DNA of 64,000 bases. Origin: Jonquetella anthropi DSM 22815 (lineage in GTDB: Bacteria; Synergistota; Synergistia; Synergistales; Dethiosulfovibrionaceae). The stretch lies in contig NZ_CM001376.1 in NCBI RefSeq assembly GCF_000237805.1, positions 124,001-188,000 of the forward strand, written 5' to 3'. This document shows positions 15,851-25,552 of this stretch, one piece after another. The notes under the pieces are model-generated. The model made no database searches. It was not told the origin of the DNA and saw only the letters and a program-made list of their open reading frames with translations. The position numbers were made by a program, and so were the translations under genes. The number at the start of each line of letters is the position of its first letter. Within the stretch, counting starts at the first letter, position 1.

Positions 15851-17260
15851 ATGAAGAAGCTGTTCCTTTTTGTGGAGTTATGCCTGCTGTTTGCCGTGCC
15901 TGCGGCGGCTTCTCCGGTTCTGACGCCTCAGGAGGCCGTGAGGCTGGCGTTGGAACACAGCCCGCAGATTCAGGCGGCGAACCGTCGGTTCGACGCGGCT
16001 CGAGCTGCCATCGATCAGGCACGATCGGACAAAATTCCGCACCTGTTCGCGTCCCTCGGCGGCTCGTGGCAGGGCGAGGACGGCAAGATTCCGGCGTTTG
16101 TCAGGGTTCAAGGTGCCGCGTTGGGGCCCTTAGGCACGCCCATCGGCACGGTCGTTGGCGGAGGAGCCGGGTACGCGCTTGACAGCTTTACCGAGGCATA
16201 TGCGGCTGAGCTTGGCGTGCAGTGGCTCGTCTTCAGCAGCGGCGCCGTGGAAAACTCCGTCGCGGCAAAAAAATGGGCTGCCCGAGGGGTTGACGCCCAG
16301 ACGGAACGGGTCCGCCAGACGATCGCCCACGAGACGCTGGCCTGCTGGTATGGCTTGCAGAGAGCCAGAGCGAAACGGGCGGTGGCTCAGGAGATCTACG
16401 ACTTGGCGAAGGAACATCTGGACCAAGTGAACACGTTCTATCGCCACGGGGCGGTGGCCAAACACGACGTGCTTCGCACCGAAGCGGCTGTGGCCGAAAG
16501 TCAGCTGGGGCTGATCACTGTGGACAACGCCGTTCAGCTGGCGTGGAAGGGGCTGGAACGCCTTGTAGGAATCAGTCTGCAGGGCTGCTACGACCTGCCG
16601 GAGCCGAACGGCCGAGGCGTCGCCCAGCTGGATGAGCCGGGCGAGGACGACGCGGCCCTTCGCCCCGAACTGGTCGCTTTAGGGTGTTTGAAGCAGGCGG
16701 CGAACGCGTCGGCCAAGGCGGCTCACGGGTCTTTAGGTCCTAAACTGCTCGCCAAGGGTTCTCTTGTCGCGCAGGGGCGGCAGTTTTGGCCAAACGACCG
16801 GCAGGACTGGGAGGTCGGGCTGGCTCTTCGTTGGGACTTCTTCGACGGCGGCAAGGCGTCCGCTCAGGCCCGGGAGGCTAAAGCCAAGGCCGCTGAGGCC
16901 GACGCCCAGATCGAGGACGTGAAACGCCAGATCGACATGGAGATCGCCCAGTCGCGGCTTAACATGACGTCGGCAATCAGCCGGAACAAAGTGGCGGTTC
17001 AGCAGGAAAAAAGCGCTTCTGAGGACTACCGTATCGCGCTCGTGCGGTACAACGCGGCGGTGGGGACGAACTTGGACGTTCTCGACGCGCGGGCTCAGCT
17101 GTCCAAAGCCCGCAACGGCGTCGTTGACGCACTGTACGATTCTCTTCTGGCACGGAACGACTACTGGTTCGCCTTGGGGGGCGACCCGTTGGACGAAACG
17201 TTTATGTCCGGAGCTTGGAGCTCGGAGAAGGGAGAAGAACATGCCAAAAGTCATCGCTGA
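15851..17260 (+). CDS. TolC-family outer membrane efflux protein
   Basis: This 469-residue protein begins with a signal peptide (MKKLFLFVELCLLFAVPAAA) followed by the two OEP repeats typical of TolC-like channels (LTPQEAVRLALEHSPQIQAANRRF near the start, long coiled-coil helices, RYNAAVGTNLDVLDARAQLSKAR near the end). No inner-membrane or adaptor partner is adjacent. The ATG at 15851 has a GGGAGGG site. The stop overlaps the next gene by about 20 bases. Confidence 0.85.
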   Translation: MKKLFLFVELCLLFAVPAAASPVLTPQEAVRLALEHSPQIQAANRRFDAARAAIDQARSDKIPHLFASLGGSWQGEDGKIPAFVRVQGAALGPLGTPIGTVVGGGAGYALDSFTEAYAAELGVQWLVFSSGAVENSVAAKKWAARGVDAQTERVRQTIAHETLACWYGLQRARAKRAVAQEIYDLAKEHLDQVNTFYRHGAVAKHDVLRTEAAVAESQLGLITVDNAVQLAWKGLERLVGISLQGCYDLPEPNGRGVAQLDEPGEDDAALRPELVALGCLKQAANASAKAAHGSLGPKLLAKGSLVAQGRQFWPNDRQDWEVGLALRWDFFDGGKASAQAREAKAKAAEADAQIEDVKRQIDMEIAQSRLNMTSAISRNKVAVQQEKSASEDYRIALVRYNAAVGTNLDVLDARAQLSKARNGVVDALYDSLLARNDYWFALGGDPLDETFMSGAWSSEKGEEHAKSHR

Positions 17261-17543
17261 AGTGACGGTTGTGCCGGTCATTCCGGGACCGGGAGGGTAC
17301 AGCCCGTACGTGGCGGCTGTGGAGAGGACGCTTCGGAGTTTTGACCTGAAAGTGCGTCTTACCCCGATGGGCACGGTGCTGGAGGGGGAACTTGACGAGG
17401 TGTTGAAGGCGATCCGCGCCGCTCACGAGGCGCCGTTTGGCATGGGGATCATGCGGGTTGGAACGACGATCCGAATCGACGACCGGCGGGACAAAGAGCT
17501 CACCATGGACGGGAAAATTCACGCCGTGGAGGAAAAAATTTAA
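17241..17543 (+). CDS. Thiamine-binding family protein (UPF0045/MTH1187 type)
   Basis: The 100-residue product has the MTH1187/YkoF-like pattern: VIAEVTVVPVIPG at the N-terminus, a LTPMGTVLEGELDEVLKAI middle and RIDDRRDKELTMDGKI. These small proteins bind thiamine or related ligands as dimers or tetramers. ATG at 17241 follows a GAAGGGAGA ribosome site inside the end of the TolC-like gene. Confidence 0.82.
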   Translation: MPKVIAEVTVVPVIPGPGGYSPYVAAVERTLRSFDLKVRLTPMGTVLEGELDEVLKAIRAAHEAPFGMGIMRVGTTIRIDDRRDKELTMDGKIHAVEEKI

Positions 17544-17584
17544 CCGATCAAGCCCGTTCAGCCAAAGTGTATGGCGTCTGCCGG

Positions 17585-17612
17585 TTGACAAGGGCCCGAA
17601 AGTCGGTATAAT
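17585..17612 (+). promoter_or_regulatory. Consensus promoter of the tRNA cluster
   Basis: A perfect TTGACA and a perfect TATAAT are separated by 16 bases, ending 13 bases upstream of the first tRNA. Confidence 0.85.
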
Positions 17613-17625
17613 ACACAGCGTTCGG

Positions 17626-17701
17626 GCCGGCGTAGCTCAGTTGGTAGAGCGGCTGACTTGTAATCAGCAGGTCACCAGTTCAAATCTGGTTGCCGGCTCC
17701 A
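17626..17701 (+). tRNA. tRNA-Thr (anticodon TGT)
   Basis: A 76-base cloverleaf with acceptor GCCGGCG/TGCCGGC, D-arm AGCTCAGTTGGTAGAGC, anticodon loop CTTGTAA, T-loop GTTCAAATC and encoded CCA. Confidence 0.93.
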
Positions 17702-17724
17702 TTACTACGCCAGCGTGACCGAGG

Positions 17725-17810
17725 GGTAGTGTGGCCGAGTGGTCAAAGGCAGCAGACTGTAAATCTGCCGGCTAGCGCCTACGGTGGTTCAAATCCACCC
17801 GCTACCACCA
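17725..17810 (+). tRNA. tRNA-Tyr (anticodon GTA)
   Basis: An 86-base class II tRNA with acceptor GGTAGTG/CGCTACC, anticodon loop CTGTAAA, a long variable arm and encoded CCA. Confidence 0.93.
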
Positions 17811-17813
17811 CTA

Positions 17814-17889
17814 GCCGACTTAGCTCAGTCGGTAGAGCACCTCCATGGTAAGGAGGGGGTCTCCAGTTCAAGTCTGGAAGTCGGCTCCA
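17814..17889 (+). tRNA. tRNA-Thr (anticodon GGT)
   Basis: A 76-base cloverleaf with acceptor GCCGACT/AGTCGGC, anticodon stem CCTCC/GGAGG around loop ATGGTAA, T-loop GTTCAAGTC and encoded CCA. Confidence 0.93.
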
Positions 17890-17897
17890 GTCATTGC

Positions 17898-17931
17898 GGC
17901 TCCCGCGCAAAAGCGCGGGAGCCTTTTGTTT
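17898..17931 (+). terminator. Terminator of the tRNA cluster
   Basis: GGCTCCCGCGC and its complement enclose AAAA, followed by TTTTGTTTT, 9 bases after the last tRNA. Confidence 0.85.
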
Positions 17932-17940
17932 TGCAGAAAA

Positions 17941-17976
17941 GCCGGCCCTTCTGCCGCTCGCGGCAGAAGGGCCGGC
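17941..17976 (-). terminator. Terminator of the sirtuin gene
   Basis: A 16-bp stem starting GCCGGCCCTTCTGCCG with a 4-base loop lies between the convergent tRNA cluster and the sirtuin gene. Read on the minus strand it is followed by TTTT, fitting termination of the leftward gene. Confidence 0.7.
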
Positions 17977-17994
17977 CATTTGTGTTCGTGACCG

Positions 17995-18747
17995 TTAAGG
18001 GAACGTCACAAGCCTTGACAGCTGGGTGAAAAAGTCGTCCAGGTCGCAGTCGGCCTGAAGGATCTCCCTGCTGCGCGGGTAGGAAAGGTGAACCGCCCCT
18101 TTGTTGACGATCACCACCGGCGCGGGGCAGAGGGCGGGAACGGAACAGGCCGGAGCGACGGTCAGCGACGTGCCCAGCACCAGCATGAAGTCCGCCGCCT
18201 CGGCGGCGGCGAACGACTCGCTCAAAAACTTCACCGACTCGCCGAAGAACACCACGTCGGGCTTAATGACGCCGCCGCAGGGACAGTGAGGCACGTCCTG
18301 TTCGGCAAGAAATTCGTCCAGCTGGGCCGCGGAAAAACCTCTGCCGCACCGCAGACACGTGTTGGTCGCCACCGTGCCGTGGACTGGGAAGACGCGCTTT
18401 GAGCCGGCGGCCTCGTGAAGTCCGTCGAAGTTCTGAGTCACGAGGGCTGCCAGCCGGCCGGACTGCTCCCACTGGGCCAAAAATCTGTGGGTGACCGTCG
18501 GCCGAATGCCCGCCAAAATTTTTCGCAGCTGGCGATGGAACCGATAGTAGTACGACGGATCCTCATAAAACGCGTCGATGTCGAAGAGACGGGAAGCGTC
18601 CACGTCGGACCGACGGTACAGGCCGTTCGGTCCTCGGAAATCCGGCAGACCGGCGTCGGTGGAGACTCCCGCGCCGGTAAAGGCGACGGCTCGGCGGGAC
18701 GCGGCGACCAGTTCGGCGCACCGCTGAAGAACTGACTGAACAGACAT
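17995..18747 (-). CDS. cobB: NAD-dependent protein deacylase, sirtuin family
   Basis: This 250-residue protein has the sirtuin core: [18 protein letters not shown] (NAD site), [12 protein letters not shown] (catalytic core), the catalytic His in VFPVHGTVA, and zinc cysteines CLRC and CPC. It removes acyl groups from protein lysines using NAD. An AGGAGG ribosome site precedes the ATG at 18747. It is transcribed divergently from the permease gene. Confidence 0.9.
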   Translation of the reverse strand: MSVQSVLQRCAELVAASRRAVAFTGAGVSTDAGLPDFRGPNGLYRRSDVDASRLFDIDAFYEDPSYYYRFHRQLRKILAGIRPTVTHRFLAQWEQSGRLAALVTQNFDGLHEAAGSKRVFPVHGTVATNTCLRCGRGFSAAQLDEFLAEQDVPHCPCGGVIKPDVVFFGESVKFLSESFAAAEAADFMLVLGTSLTVAPACSVPALCPAPVVIVNKGAVHLSYPRSREILQADCDLDDFFTQLSRLVTFP

Positions 18748-18791
18748 GGGGAACCTCCTTCATGATTGTGCAACCGTTTTCACACAAAATA

Positions 18792-18800
18792 TGATATAAT
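18792..18800 (+). promoter_or_regulatory. Extended -10 promoter of the permease gene
   Basis: TGATATAAT combines the extended TGN element with a perfect -10 box 26 bases before the start codon; no -35 hexamer is needed or seen. Confidence 0.55.
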
Positions 18801-18825
18801 CCCTCCAGAAAAAAAGAGGAGGGTC

Positions 18826-20202
18826 ATGATGAACAAGAGAGTACTCGTCTATGGCGTTGAAGACAGACCGTCCATGCCGGTCATGCTGCTGGCCGGGGCT
18901 CAGCACGTGCTTACGCTGTTTGGCGCCACGACGCTCGTGCCGCTGATTTTCGGCCCTGCGATGGGCATGTCGCCGCTGCAGATCGGCTTCTTTATCAGCT
19001 GCGTCTACCTGTCGATGGGGATATGCACGCTCGTCCAGACCAGCCGTCTGGGCTCCCGTCTGCCGATCGTTCAGGGTTCCAGCTTCAGCTTCATCCCGCC
19101 CGTGATGACCGTCATCGGCATCTACGGATCGCAGGGGCCGAACGTCATCATGCAGTATCTGGGCGGCTCGCTGATCGTCGGCGGTCTCGTGATGGCCGTG
19201 TTGGGGTACTGCGGCATCGTGGGCAAACTGCGCCGGTTCATCGGCCCCCTGACCATGGGAACCACCATCATGGCAATCGGGTTCTCTCTGGCCCCCGTCG
19301 CCGTGGGCAGCAACGCGGCGAAGTTCTGGCCCGCGTCGCTGGCGGTCGTCGCGCTGATCTTCCTGTTCAGCCTCGTGGTCAAGCGGGTCTACGTGAACAT
19401 CTTCTCGATTCTACTCAGCGTGGTGGTGGTGTATCTGGTCTGCTTGGCCCTCAGCGCCACAGGCGTTCTGCCGCCGGATCACCCGGTCTTCATCAATCTT
19501 ACCACCGTCAGAGGGGCTCATTGGCTGCAGTTCACCGGGTTGGCCCCGTGGGGGATGCCCAAAATCAGCTTCGTCTCCATGGGCGCCGTGCTTGCTGGGT
19601 TCTTCTCCGTGTTCATCGAAAGTCTGGGCGACTACTACAACGTGAGCAACGCCTGCGGGCTGCCGGATCCGTCACCCGAAGTCATCAATCGGGGCATTGC
19701 CGCCGAGGGAATCGGCTGCATGGTGGGCGGCCTGAGCGGCGCGGTCGCCTGCACGTCCTACACGGAGAACATCGGCCTGATCAGCCTGACCGGCGTGGCG
19801 TCCCGATGGGTCGTCCGAACCGGCGCGGTTCTTCTGATCCTGATGAGCTTTGTCGGCAAGTTCGGCGCGCTGGTAGCGACGGTCCCCACGCCGATCATTG
19901 GCGGATGCTACATCGCGCTTTTTGGCTGCATCGGGGCGCTGGGCATTCAAGCGCTGCTCCGGGCGGACATGCACTCCCAGCGCAACGTGATGATCATCGG
20001 GTTCTCGTTCCTCATGGCTCTGGGGCTTCCCGGCTGGGTCGAGGCCCATCAGGCGGCATTCTTCGAGCTGGGGATCATCGGTCAGGTTCTGTGGGCGCTC
20101 GGCAAGACGGCCATGGCCGTAGCGGGCATCTCATCGTGCCTTCTCGATAACCTGATCCCCGGGACGGCCGAAGAACGGGGCATGGCGACGACGAATCACT
20201 AG
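18826..20202 (+). CDS. Uracil/xanthine permease, NCS2 family
   Basis: This 458-residue protein has about 12-14 hydrophobic segments and the NCS2 pattern: GAQHVLTLFGATTLVPLIFG near the N-terminus, QGSSFSFIPPV in the substrate half-helix and ESLGDYYNVSNACG with the conserved Glu in the middle. It takes up uracil or xanthine by ion symport; the exact substrate cannot be read from the sequence. ATG at 18826 follows GAGGAGG; the next codon-position ATG at 18829 is nearly equivalent. Confidence 0.87.
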   Translation: MMNKRVLVYGVEDRPSMPVMLLAGAQHVLTLFGATTLVPLIFGPAMGMSPLQIGFFISCVYLSMGICTLVQTSRLGSRLPIVQGSSFSFIPPVMTVIGIYGSQGPNVIMQYLGGSLIVGGLVMAVLGYCGIVGKLRRFIGPLTMGTTIMAIGFSLAPVAVGSNAAKFWPASLAVVALIFLFSLVVKRVYVNIFSILLSVVVVYLVCLALSATGVLPPDHPVFINLTTVRGAHWLQFTGLAPWGMPKISFVSMGAVLAGFFSVFIESLGDYYNVSNACGLPDPSPEVINRGIAAEGIGCMVGGLSGAVACTSYTENIGLISLTGVASRWVVRTGAVLLILMSFVGKFGALVATVPTPIIGGCYIALFGCIGALGIQALLRADMHSQRNVMIIGFSFLMALGLPGWVEAHQAAFFELGIIGQVLWALGKTAMAVAGISSCLLDNLIPGTAEERGMATTNH

Positions 20203-20269
20203 TTTCACTCTTGCCGGCTCCAGAGGGGGAGACTAGGCTGTAAAAAAGCAAGAAGGGAGAGGGATAGGG

Positions 20270-20761
20270 ATGAAACTTTCTGATAAGCTTTACAAAGCGC
20301 TGAACGATCAGGTGAACGCCGAGATGTACTCGGCCTATCTGTACCAGTCCATGGCCAGCTGGCTGACCGCTCAGGAGCTGCCGGGCATGGCCGGTTGGAT
20401 GGCCCATCAGGCCAAGGAAGAGATGGAGCACGCTTTCAAGATCTACCACTACATCGAATCCCGCGGCGAGCAGCCCAAGCTGACGGCTATCGAGGGGCCC
20501 AAGACGTCATGGGAAAGCGCCCTAGCCGTCTTCGAGCAGGCGCTTGGCCACGAGCGTCACGTGTCCGACCTCATCGCGTCGATTATCAAGCTCGCCCGTG
20601 AGGAAGAGGACTTCGCCACGGAAACTCTGATGAGCTGGTACATCAACGAGCAAGTGGAAGAAGAGGCGAACGCGACGCGGAACGTTCACGTGGTCTCCTT
20701 GGGCAAGGGCGACGCAGGAAAGCTTCACCTGCTGGACGCCGGCTTCGTCAGACACGAATAA
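20270..20761 (+). CDS. ftnA: Bacterial non-heme ferritin
   Basis: This 163-residue protein has the four-helix ferritin pattern with di-iron ligands in LNDQVNAEMYSAYLY, AKEEMEHAFKIYHYI and the ITSIIK-like helix, and ends with LLDAGFVRHE. It oxidises and stores iron in a 24-subunit shell. It is a single gene with a strong terminator. Confidence 0.92.
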   Translation: MKLSDKLYKALNDQVNAEMYSAYLYQSMASWLTAQELPGMAGWMAHQAKEEMEHAFKIYHYIESRGEQPKLTAIEGPKTSWESALAVFEQALGHERHVSDLIASIIKLAREEEDFATETLMSWYINEQVEEEANATRNVHVVSLGKGDAGKLHLLDAGFVRHE

Positions 20762-20773
20762 GTTCACAGCCGA

Positions 20774-20807
20774 AGAGGGGCCCGAGATCGGGCCCCTCTT
20801 TTTTTGA
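20774..20807 (+). terminator. Terminator after ferritin
   Basis: AGAGGGGCCCGA and its complement with a tiny loop are followed by seven T residues. Confidence 0.85.
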
Positions 20808-20819
20808 AGGAGTGTGCTT

Positions 20820-21629
20820 ATGGCCAAACGGCTTTCTAAAAAGCGCCTGTCCTGCCTGCTCGAGTCCCTGTACAGGACGTACAACAGGAGAGAACTCGTC
20901 AGCCCGGATCCGCTTCAGTTCCTCTACGAGTACAGAGAGCCGGAGGACCGGGAGCTTGTCGGGTTCGTCGCGTCGTCTCTGGCATACGGGCGGGTTGCCA
21001 TGATCCTGTCCAGCGTCGCGCGTCTGCTCGCTCCGCTGGGCAGTCATCCCCGGGCTGCGCTGGCCGACGCGACCCGTTCGAGCTTGATAGACAGTTGGGG
21101 AGATTTTAAGCACCGGTTCACCCCAGTCGCCGAGGTGGCCGACGTCCTGTTGGCCGTTCGGGACGTGATTGGCGACGGGACGATCGGGAGCTGGATTGGG
21201 AAGAGTTTTTCCCGCACGTCCGACCTGACTGCCAGCTGGGACGAGTTTGCCGGAGCGGTCGAAGATCAAGCCGGCCGCACCAGTCTGGTGTGCCGTCCCA
21301 GCAGGAAAAGCTCCTGCAAGCGGGCGTTTTTGTTCATGCGCTGGATGGTTCGGCATGACGGCGTTGACCCCGGAGGCTGGGACGACGTCCCGCCGTCGGC
21401 GCTGGTCGTCCCGTTGGACACGCACATGTTCCGCGTCGCGCGGCTGTTCGGCCTGACCCGTCGGAAGGGAGCCGGGCTGGCGACGGCGCGGGAGATCACT
21501 GAGGCGTTTCGGCGGTTGCGGCCCGATGACCCGGTGAGGTATGATTTTACCCTGACCCGGTGGGGAATACGCCCTGACATGACCTATCGGGAGCTTGAAC
21601 GGATTGCCGAAGGAGCTGATGAGCCGTGA
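20820..21629 (+). CDS. TIGR02757-family protein of unknown function
   Basis: The 269-residue product resembles the TIGR02757/DUF2400 family: a LYRTYNRRELVSPDPLQFLY start, ELVGFVASSLAYGRV, KRAFLFMRWMVR and PLDTHMFRVARLFGL. The HhH-like DTH-R segment recalls DNA glycosylase folds, but no activity is established. ATG at 20820 has an AGGAG site; the GTG at 20814 is less likely. It overlaps the exonuclease gene by 4 bases. Confidence 0.75.
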   Translation: MAKRLSKKRLSCLLESLYRTYNRRELVSPDPLQFLYEYREPEDRELVGFVASSLAYGRVAMILSSVARLLAPLGSHPRAALADATRSSLIDSWGDFKHRFTPVAEVADVLLAVRDVIGDGTIGSWIGKSFSRTSDLTASWDEFAGAVEDQAGRTSLVCRPSRKSSCKRAFLFMRWMVRHDGVDPGGWDDVPPSALVVPLDTHMFRVARLFGLTRRKGAGLATAREITEAFRRLRPDDPVRYDFTLTRWGIRPDMTYRELERIAEGADEP

Positions 21630-22252
21630 ACGACGAGGCCTTTGCTTGGGAGACTGGATACGTGGCGCTGGACATCGAGACGACCGGCCTGTCACCGAGG
21701 AGCTGCTCCATCATCGAGGTGGGGGCTCTCAAGTTCGTTCCCGGCAAGAAGGGCGAAGAGTTTTCCTCGCTCATTGATCCGGGCTGCCCTATCCCGGCCA
21801 GCGGCAGATCCATTCACGGCATAACCGACGACATGGTGGCCGGTCAGCCTCGGGTCGAAGAGGTCATCGCGGGACTGCTGGACTTTGTCGGCCCCGCGCC
21901 GCTCGTTCTCCACAACGCGCCGTTTGACCTAAGCTTCATCGCGCCGGTTTTAGACAAGCTGGGCCGCAAGTGGCAGGCGATGACGGTGTTTGACACGCTT
22001 CCTCTGAGCCGAGTCGCCTTCCCCGGGCTGCGAAGCTACAGTTTGGAGTCGCTGAGCGACTTTTTCGAGTTCAAAGAGGGCGTTCATCACCGGGCGCTGT
22101 GCGACTGCTGGTACACCCAGCAGCTGTTCACCCGCTTCCTTGAAAAGGTCGATCAGCTGAGGTGCCTCGAATTGGCCGATCTGGCTCACGAGTACGGAGA
22201 TTTCCGGCTCCTGACGCCGGGCACTTGCCAACGCATGGGCCCTGCCATATAA
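21626..22252 (+). CDS. DEDDh 3'-5' exonuclease, DnaQ/PolC-epsilon type
   Basis: This 208-residue protein has the three exonuclease motifs: ExoI VALDIETTGLSP, ExoII in LVLHNAPFDLSF, and ExoIII HHRALCDCWYT with the DEDDh His. It is a stand-alone proofreading-type nuclease domain. The GTG start overlaps the previous stop (GTGA). Confidence 0.85.
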   Translation: MNDEAFAWETGYVALDIETTGLSPRSCSIIEVGALKFVPGKKGEEFSSLIDPGCPIPASGRSIHGITDDMVAGQPRVEEVIAGLLDFVGPAPLVLHNAPFDLSFIAPVLDKLGRKWQAMTVFDTLPLSRVAFPGLRSYSLESLSDFFEFKEGVHHRALCDCWYTQQLFTRFLEKVDQLRCLELADLAHEYGDFRLLTPGTCQRMGPAI

Positions 22253-22265
22253 TTGCAAAATAGTT

Positions 22266-22341
22266 GCGGATGTAGCTCAGTTGGTAGAGCATCAGCTTCC
22301 CAAGCTGAGGGTCGCGGGTTCGATCCCCGTCATCCGCTCCA
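22266..22341 (+). tRNA. tRNA-Gly (anticodon CCC)
   Basis: A 76-base cloverleaf with acceptor GCGGATG/CATCCGC, anticodon loop TTCCCAA, T-loop GTTCGATCC and encoded CCA. Confidence 0.92.
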
Positions 22342-22354
22342 ACTGATTTCTCTC

Positions 22355-22386
22355 CCCGCCGGTCACGAGACCGGCGGGTTTTTTCT
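22355..22386 (+). terminator. Terminator after tRNA-Gly
   Basis: CCCGCCGGT and its complement around a 6-base loop, followed by TTTTTT. Confidence 0.85.
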
Positions 22387-22389
22387 TTT

Positions 22390-22622
22390 CTCCCGCAATG
22401 GGCTCCTTCGCCGCGGCTGTGAATCGTCAGACGGCGAGAGCTTGAAGGGGAAGCCGTCTTTGGGGGACCGCGCAGTTCAGAAACGGCAAAAGGCGTCGGA
22501 GAGTTCTCGCGGGAAAACAGGTGATACGCGAACGGTTCTGTGCATTTGCGACAAAATAGAGACAACGTGATGGGCATCTCTGCTGAAAGTTCGCTGAAAC
22601 TTTGATCGAAGCTGAATTTGAA
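22390..22622. other. Intergenic stretch with no gene seen
   Basis: Between the tRNA-Gly terminator and the V-ATPase promoter I see no open reading frame with a ribosome site and no obvious RNA structure. Confidence 0.5.
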
Positions 22623-22651
22623 TTGACATCTCGTTATTTCACCAATAGAAT
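22623..22651 (+). promoter_or_regulatory. Promoter of the V-ATPase operon
   Basis: TTGACA and TAGAAT are separated by 17 bases, 55 bases upstream of the first subunit gene. Confidence 0.8.
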
Positions 22652-22705
22652 CTAACTAGTTGTAACCTGCGTCTTTGTGTATACACAACGACGGAAGGAG
22701 GTGGA

Positions 22706-23035
22706 ATGATGGCGACGAATTTGACCGATGAGATTCGTGCCCTAGAGGAGGCCGCGGCAAAACGGGTGTCCGACGCCGAGGCTCAGGCCGCGTCATGTGT
22801 GGCGCGCGCCAGGGACGAGGCGGCGAAGAAAGTGAAAGAGTCCCGTCAAAGCCTCTATCGGGAGTATCGGAATAAGGTCGAGAAACTGGAGAAAGAAGCG
22901 GCTGACCAGGCAGCCGGCCTGGTAGATCAGGGGAAAAAGAAGGCGGCGGAGTTCGTCAAAGCCCACGAAGGACTTTTGGCGAAAACGTCCAAGTGGGTTG
23001 CCGAAGAGGTGATGTCACGCTATGGCCGTAGCTGA
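22706..23035 (+). CDS. V-type ATPase subunit G/H (peripheral stalk)
   Basis: This 109-residue protein is almost entirely charged alpha-helix (EEAAAKRVSDAEAQ, RNKVEKLEKEAADQ), as expected for the G/H (NtpF-like) coiled-coil partner of subunit E in the peripheral stalk. It is the first gene of the operon, with an AAGGAGGTGG site; ATG 22706 or 22709 are both possible. It overlaps the subunit I gene by 14 bases. Confidence 0.75.
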   Translation: MMATNLTDEIRALEEAAAKRVSDAEAQAASCVARARDEAAKKVKESRQSLYREYRNKVEKLEKEAADQAAGLVDQGKKKAAEFVKAHEGLLAKTSKWVAEEVMSRYGRS

Positions 23036-25022
23036 AGTCAAACGAATTGAGCTTCACGTGCTCCGGTCATCTCTTGAGCCGGTCATGGCCGCCCTGCAGT
23101 CTTGGGGCCGGTGCGACGTGTCCGAAAAAGCCGCTTCCGACGTCCCTGAAACCTTAGCCGAGTCCGCGTCTGACTACGAGTCGGCCCTTGCGGACCTCCG
23201 GTACGCCATTCGTTTTCTGACGCCTCGGTACGACGATCCGACGAGCTCGATCGCCCGAATGCTCGGCGACCGGGATCGGCTGACGATGGACCAGCTGATG
23301 CGGCTGAAAGACTCAACGGACGTCCCGGCGCTGGTCGGTCAGGTCCGGGAGAAGGAACGCCGTCTTTTAGAGCTCAAGTCAGCCAAGGAGCAGACCCGTC
23401 AGGTGATCGACGTGCTGCGGAACTTGTCCGACCTTCCCTGCCCGCTGTCGCTCTTAACTCAGGGCACCAAGCGGGTCGCCGCCTTTTTAGGGCAGGCGTC
23501 GCCGGAAGCCCTGACGGTCTGGAAAGACGCGCTGGCTGAGGCGCTGGGTTCCGACGCCGACGTGACCGTTCACCTGCCGGCAGACAAAAAGGTGGGAACC
23601 CCGTGGGGGCTTGCCATCTACCTGCGCGAGCGGGAAGAAGAGTTTACCGCTGTGGCCCTTCGGTGCGGCGTGGCTCGGCTTGAGCTGCCGGAAAATTTGG
23701 CCGGATCTGTTTCTGAGGAAATCGGGGGCCTTTTGGCTCAACTGGACGAGATGACGGCTCAGGAACGGGCCGTGGAGAGTGAGCTGACCCAGTTTGCCGT
23801 CGAGCATATGACGGTCCTTCGTCAGCTGGCAGACTGTTATCAGATTTTGGAAGACCGGCGCGAGGCCGTCGCTCGGGGCGAAAAAACGGCCCAGACGGTG
23901 GCCCTTGCGGGCTGGGTGCGCAGCGCCGACGAGGCGGAACTAAAGCGCGTTTTAGCGCCGTGGGAGCGGGAGATCGACCTGCAGGTTCACGCGCCGCAGG
24001 ACGGCGATAATCCGCCTGTGACGCTGGAAAACCCGAAGTTCGCTCAGCCCCTCGAAATGCTCACCATGCTTTACGGGGCGCCGGTGTACGGTGGGGCCGA
24101 CCCGTCGGTTCCGATGTTCCCGTTCTTCCTGCTGTTCTTCGGGCTGTGCTACGGCGACGCGGGATACGGCGTCGTTGTGGCTGCGATTACTTGGTACGTC
24201 CTCCACAAGTACCGGTCAATGTCCGAAGGTCCGTATCGGTTCATCAAGCTGATTTTCTATTCTGGCATCGCCACGATTATCGTGGGCGCTCTGACCGGCG
24301 GTTGGTTCGGCAATATGGTCGACGAGTTTCCCTTCCTGTCGTTCCTCCGGCCGGTTGTCCACGGCATGGCGGTCATCAACCCGATGGAGCAGCCCATGGT
24401 CATGCTGGGGCTGTCCTTGGCTTTAGGGCTGGTGCACATCTTCTACGGTTTGGCGATCGCGTTTTACACCAACGTCCGCCACGGCAAAGTTTTTGCCGCG
24501 GTAGCCGATCAGGGCGGCTGGGCGCTGCTTTTGATCGGACTTCTGTCGCTTGGGGCTTCGACTCAGGTCCCGTCGCTGGCTCCGGCCGGCAAGCTGCTGG
24601 CTTTGGGCGGCGCCGCGCTACTGATCCTCACGCAGGGGCGGGAGAAGCCCACGCTGTTTGGCAAACTGACCAGCGGCGTGCTGAGCCTGTACGGCGTCAC
24701 TTCTTACTTGGGTGACGTGCTGAGCTACAGCCGCCTGCTCGCTCTGGGGCTGGTCGGCAGTGCCGTAGCGATGATCATCAACCTGATGTCGTCCATGGTG
24801 GCCGGCGTGCCGTATGTCGGGTGGGTGCTTGCCCTGCTGCTGTTCTTCGGCGGGCAGATTTTCAGCATGGTCATCAACATCTTGGGGGCGTTTGTTCACC
24901 CCCTGCGCCTTCAGTACGTGGAGTTTTTCGGAAAGTTTTACGAAAGCGGCGGCACGCAGTTCGAGCCTCTAACGTACCGAACCGAGTACGTCACTGTGGC
25001 CGAAAACGACGGCAGAGCCTAG
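23022..25022 (+). CDS. ntpI: V-type ATPase subunit I
   Basis: This 666-residue protein has a long soluble helical N-terminal half (stalk-contacting) and a C-terminal half with 7-8 membrane helices, starting at FPFFLLFFGLCYGDAGYG. The conserved Arg for ion transfer is expected in LGDVLSYSRLLALGL. It is the a-subunit equivalent that forms the ion half-channels next to the K ring. Confidence 0.88.
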   Translation: MAVAEVKRIELHVLRSSLEPVMAALQSWGRCDVSEKAASDVPETLAESASDYESALADLRYAIRFLTPRYDDPTSSIARMLGDRDRLTMDQLMRLKDSTDVPALVGQVREKERRLLELKSAKEQTRQVIDVLRNLSDLPCPLSLLTQGTKRVAAFLGQASPEALTVWKDALAEALGSDADVTVHLPADKKVGTPWGLAIYLREREEEFTAVALRCGVARLELPENLAGSVSEEIGGLLAQLDEMTAQERAVESELTQFAVEHMTVLRQLADCYQILEDRREAVARGEKTAQTVALAGWVRSADEAELKRVLAPWEREIDLQVHAPQDGDNPPVTLENPKFAQPLEMLTMLYGAPVYGGADPSVPMFPFFLLFFGLCYGDAGYGVVVAAITWYVLHKYRSMSEGPYRFIKLIFYSGIATIIVGALTGGWFGNMVDEFPFLSFLRPVVHGMAVINPMEQPMVMLGLSLALGLVHIFYGLAIAFYTNVRHGKVFAAVADQGGWALLLIGLLSLGASTQVPSLAPAGKLLALGGAALLILTQGREKPTLFGKLTSGVLSLYGVTSYLGDVLSYSRLLALGLVGSAVAMIINLMSSMVAGVPYVGWVLALLLFFGGQIFSMVINILGAFVHPLRLQYVEFFGKFYESGGTQFEPLTYRTEYVTVAENDGRA

Positions 25023-25048
25023 CCGCCTATTAAGACGGAATCCCTTGA

Positions 25049-25540
<492 letters not shown>

Positions 25541-25552
25541 GGAGCCTTCGCC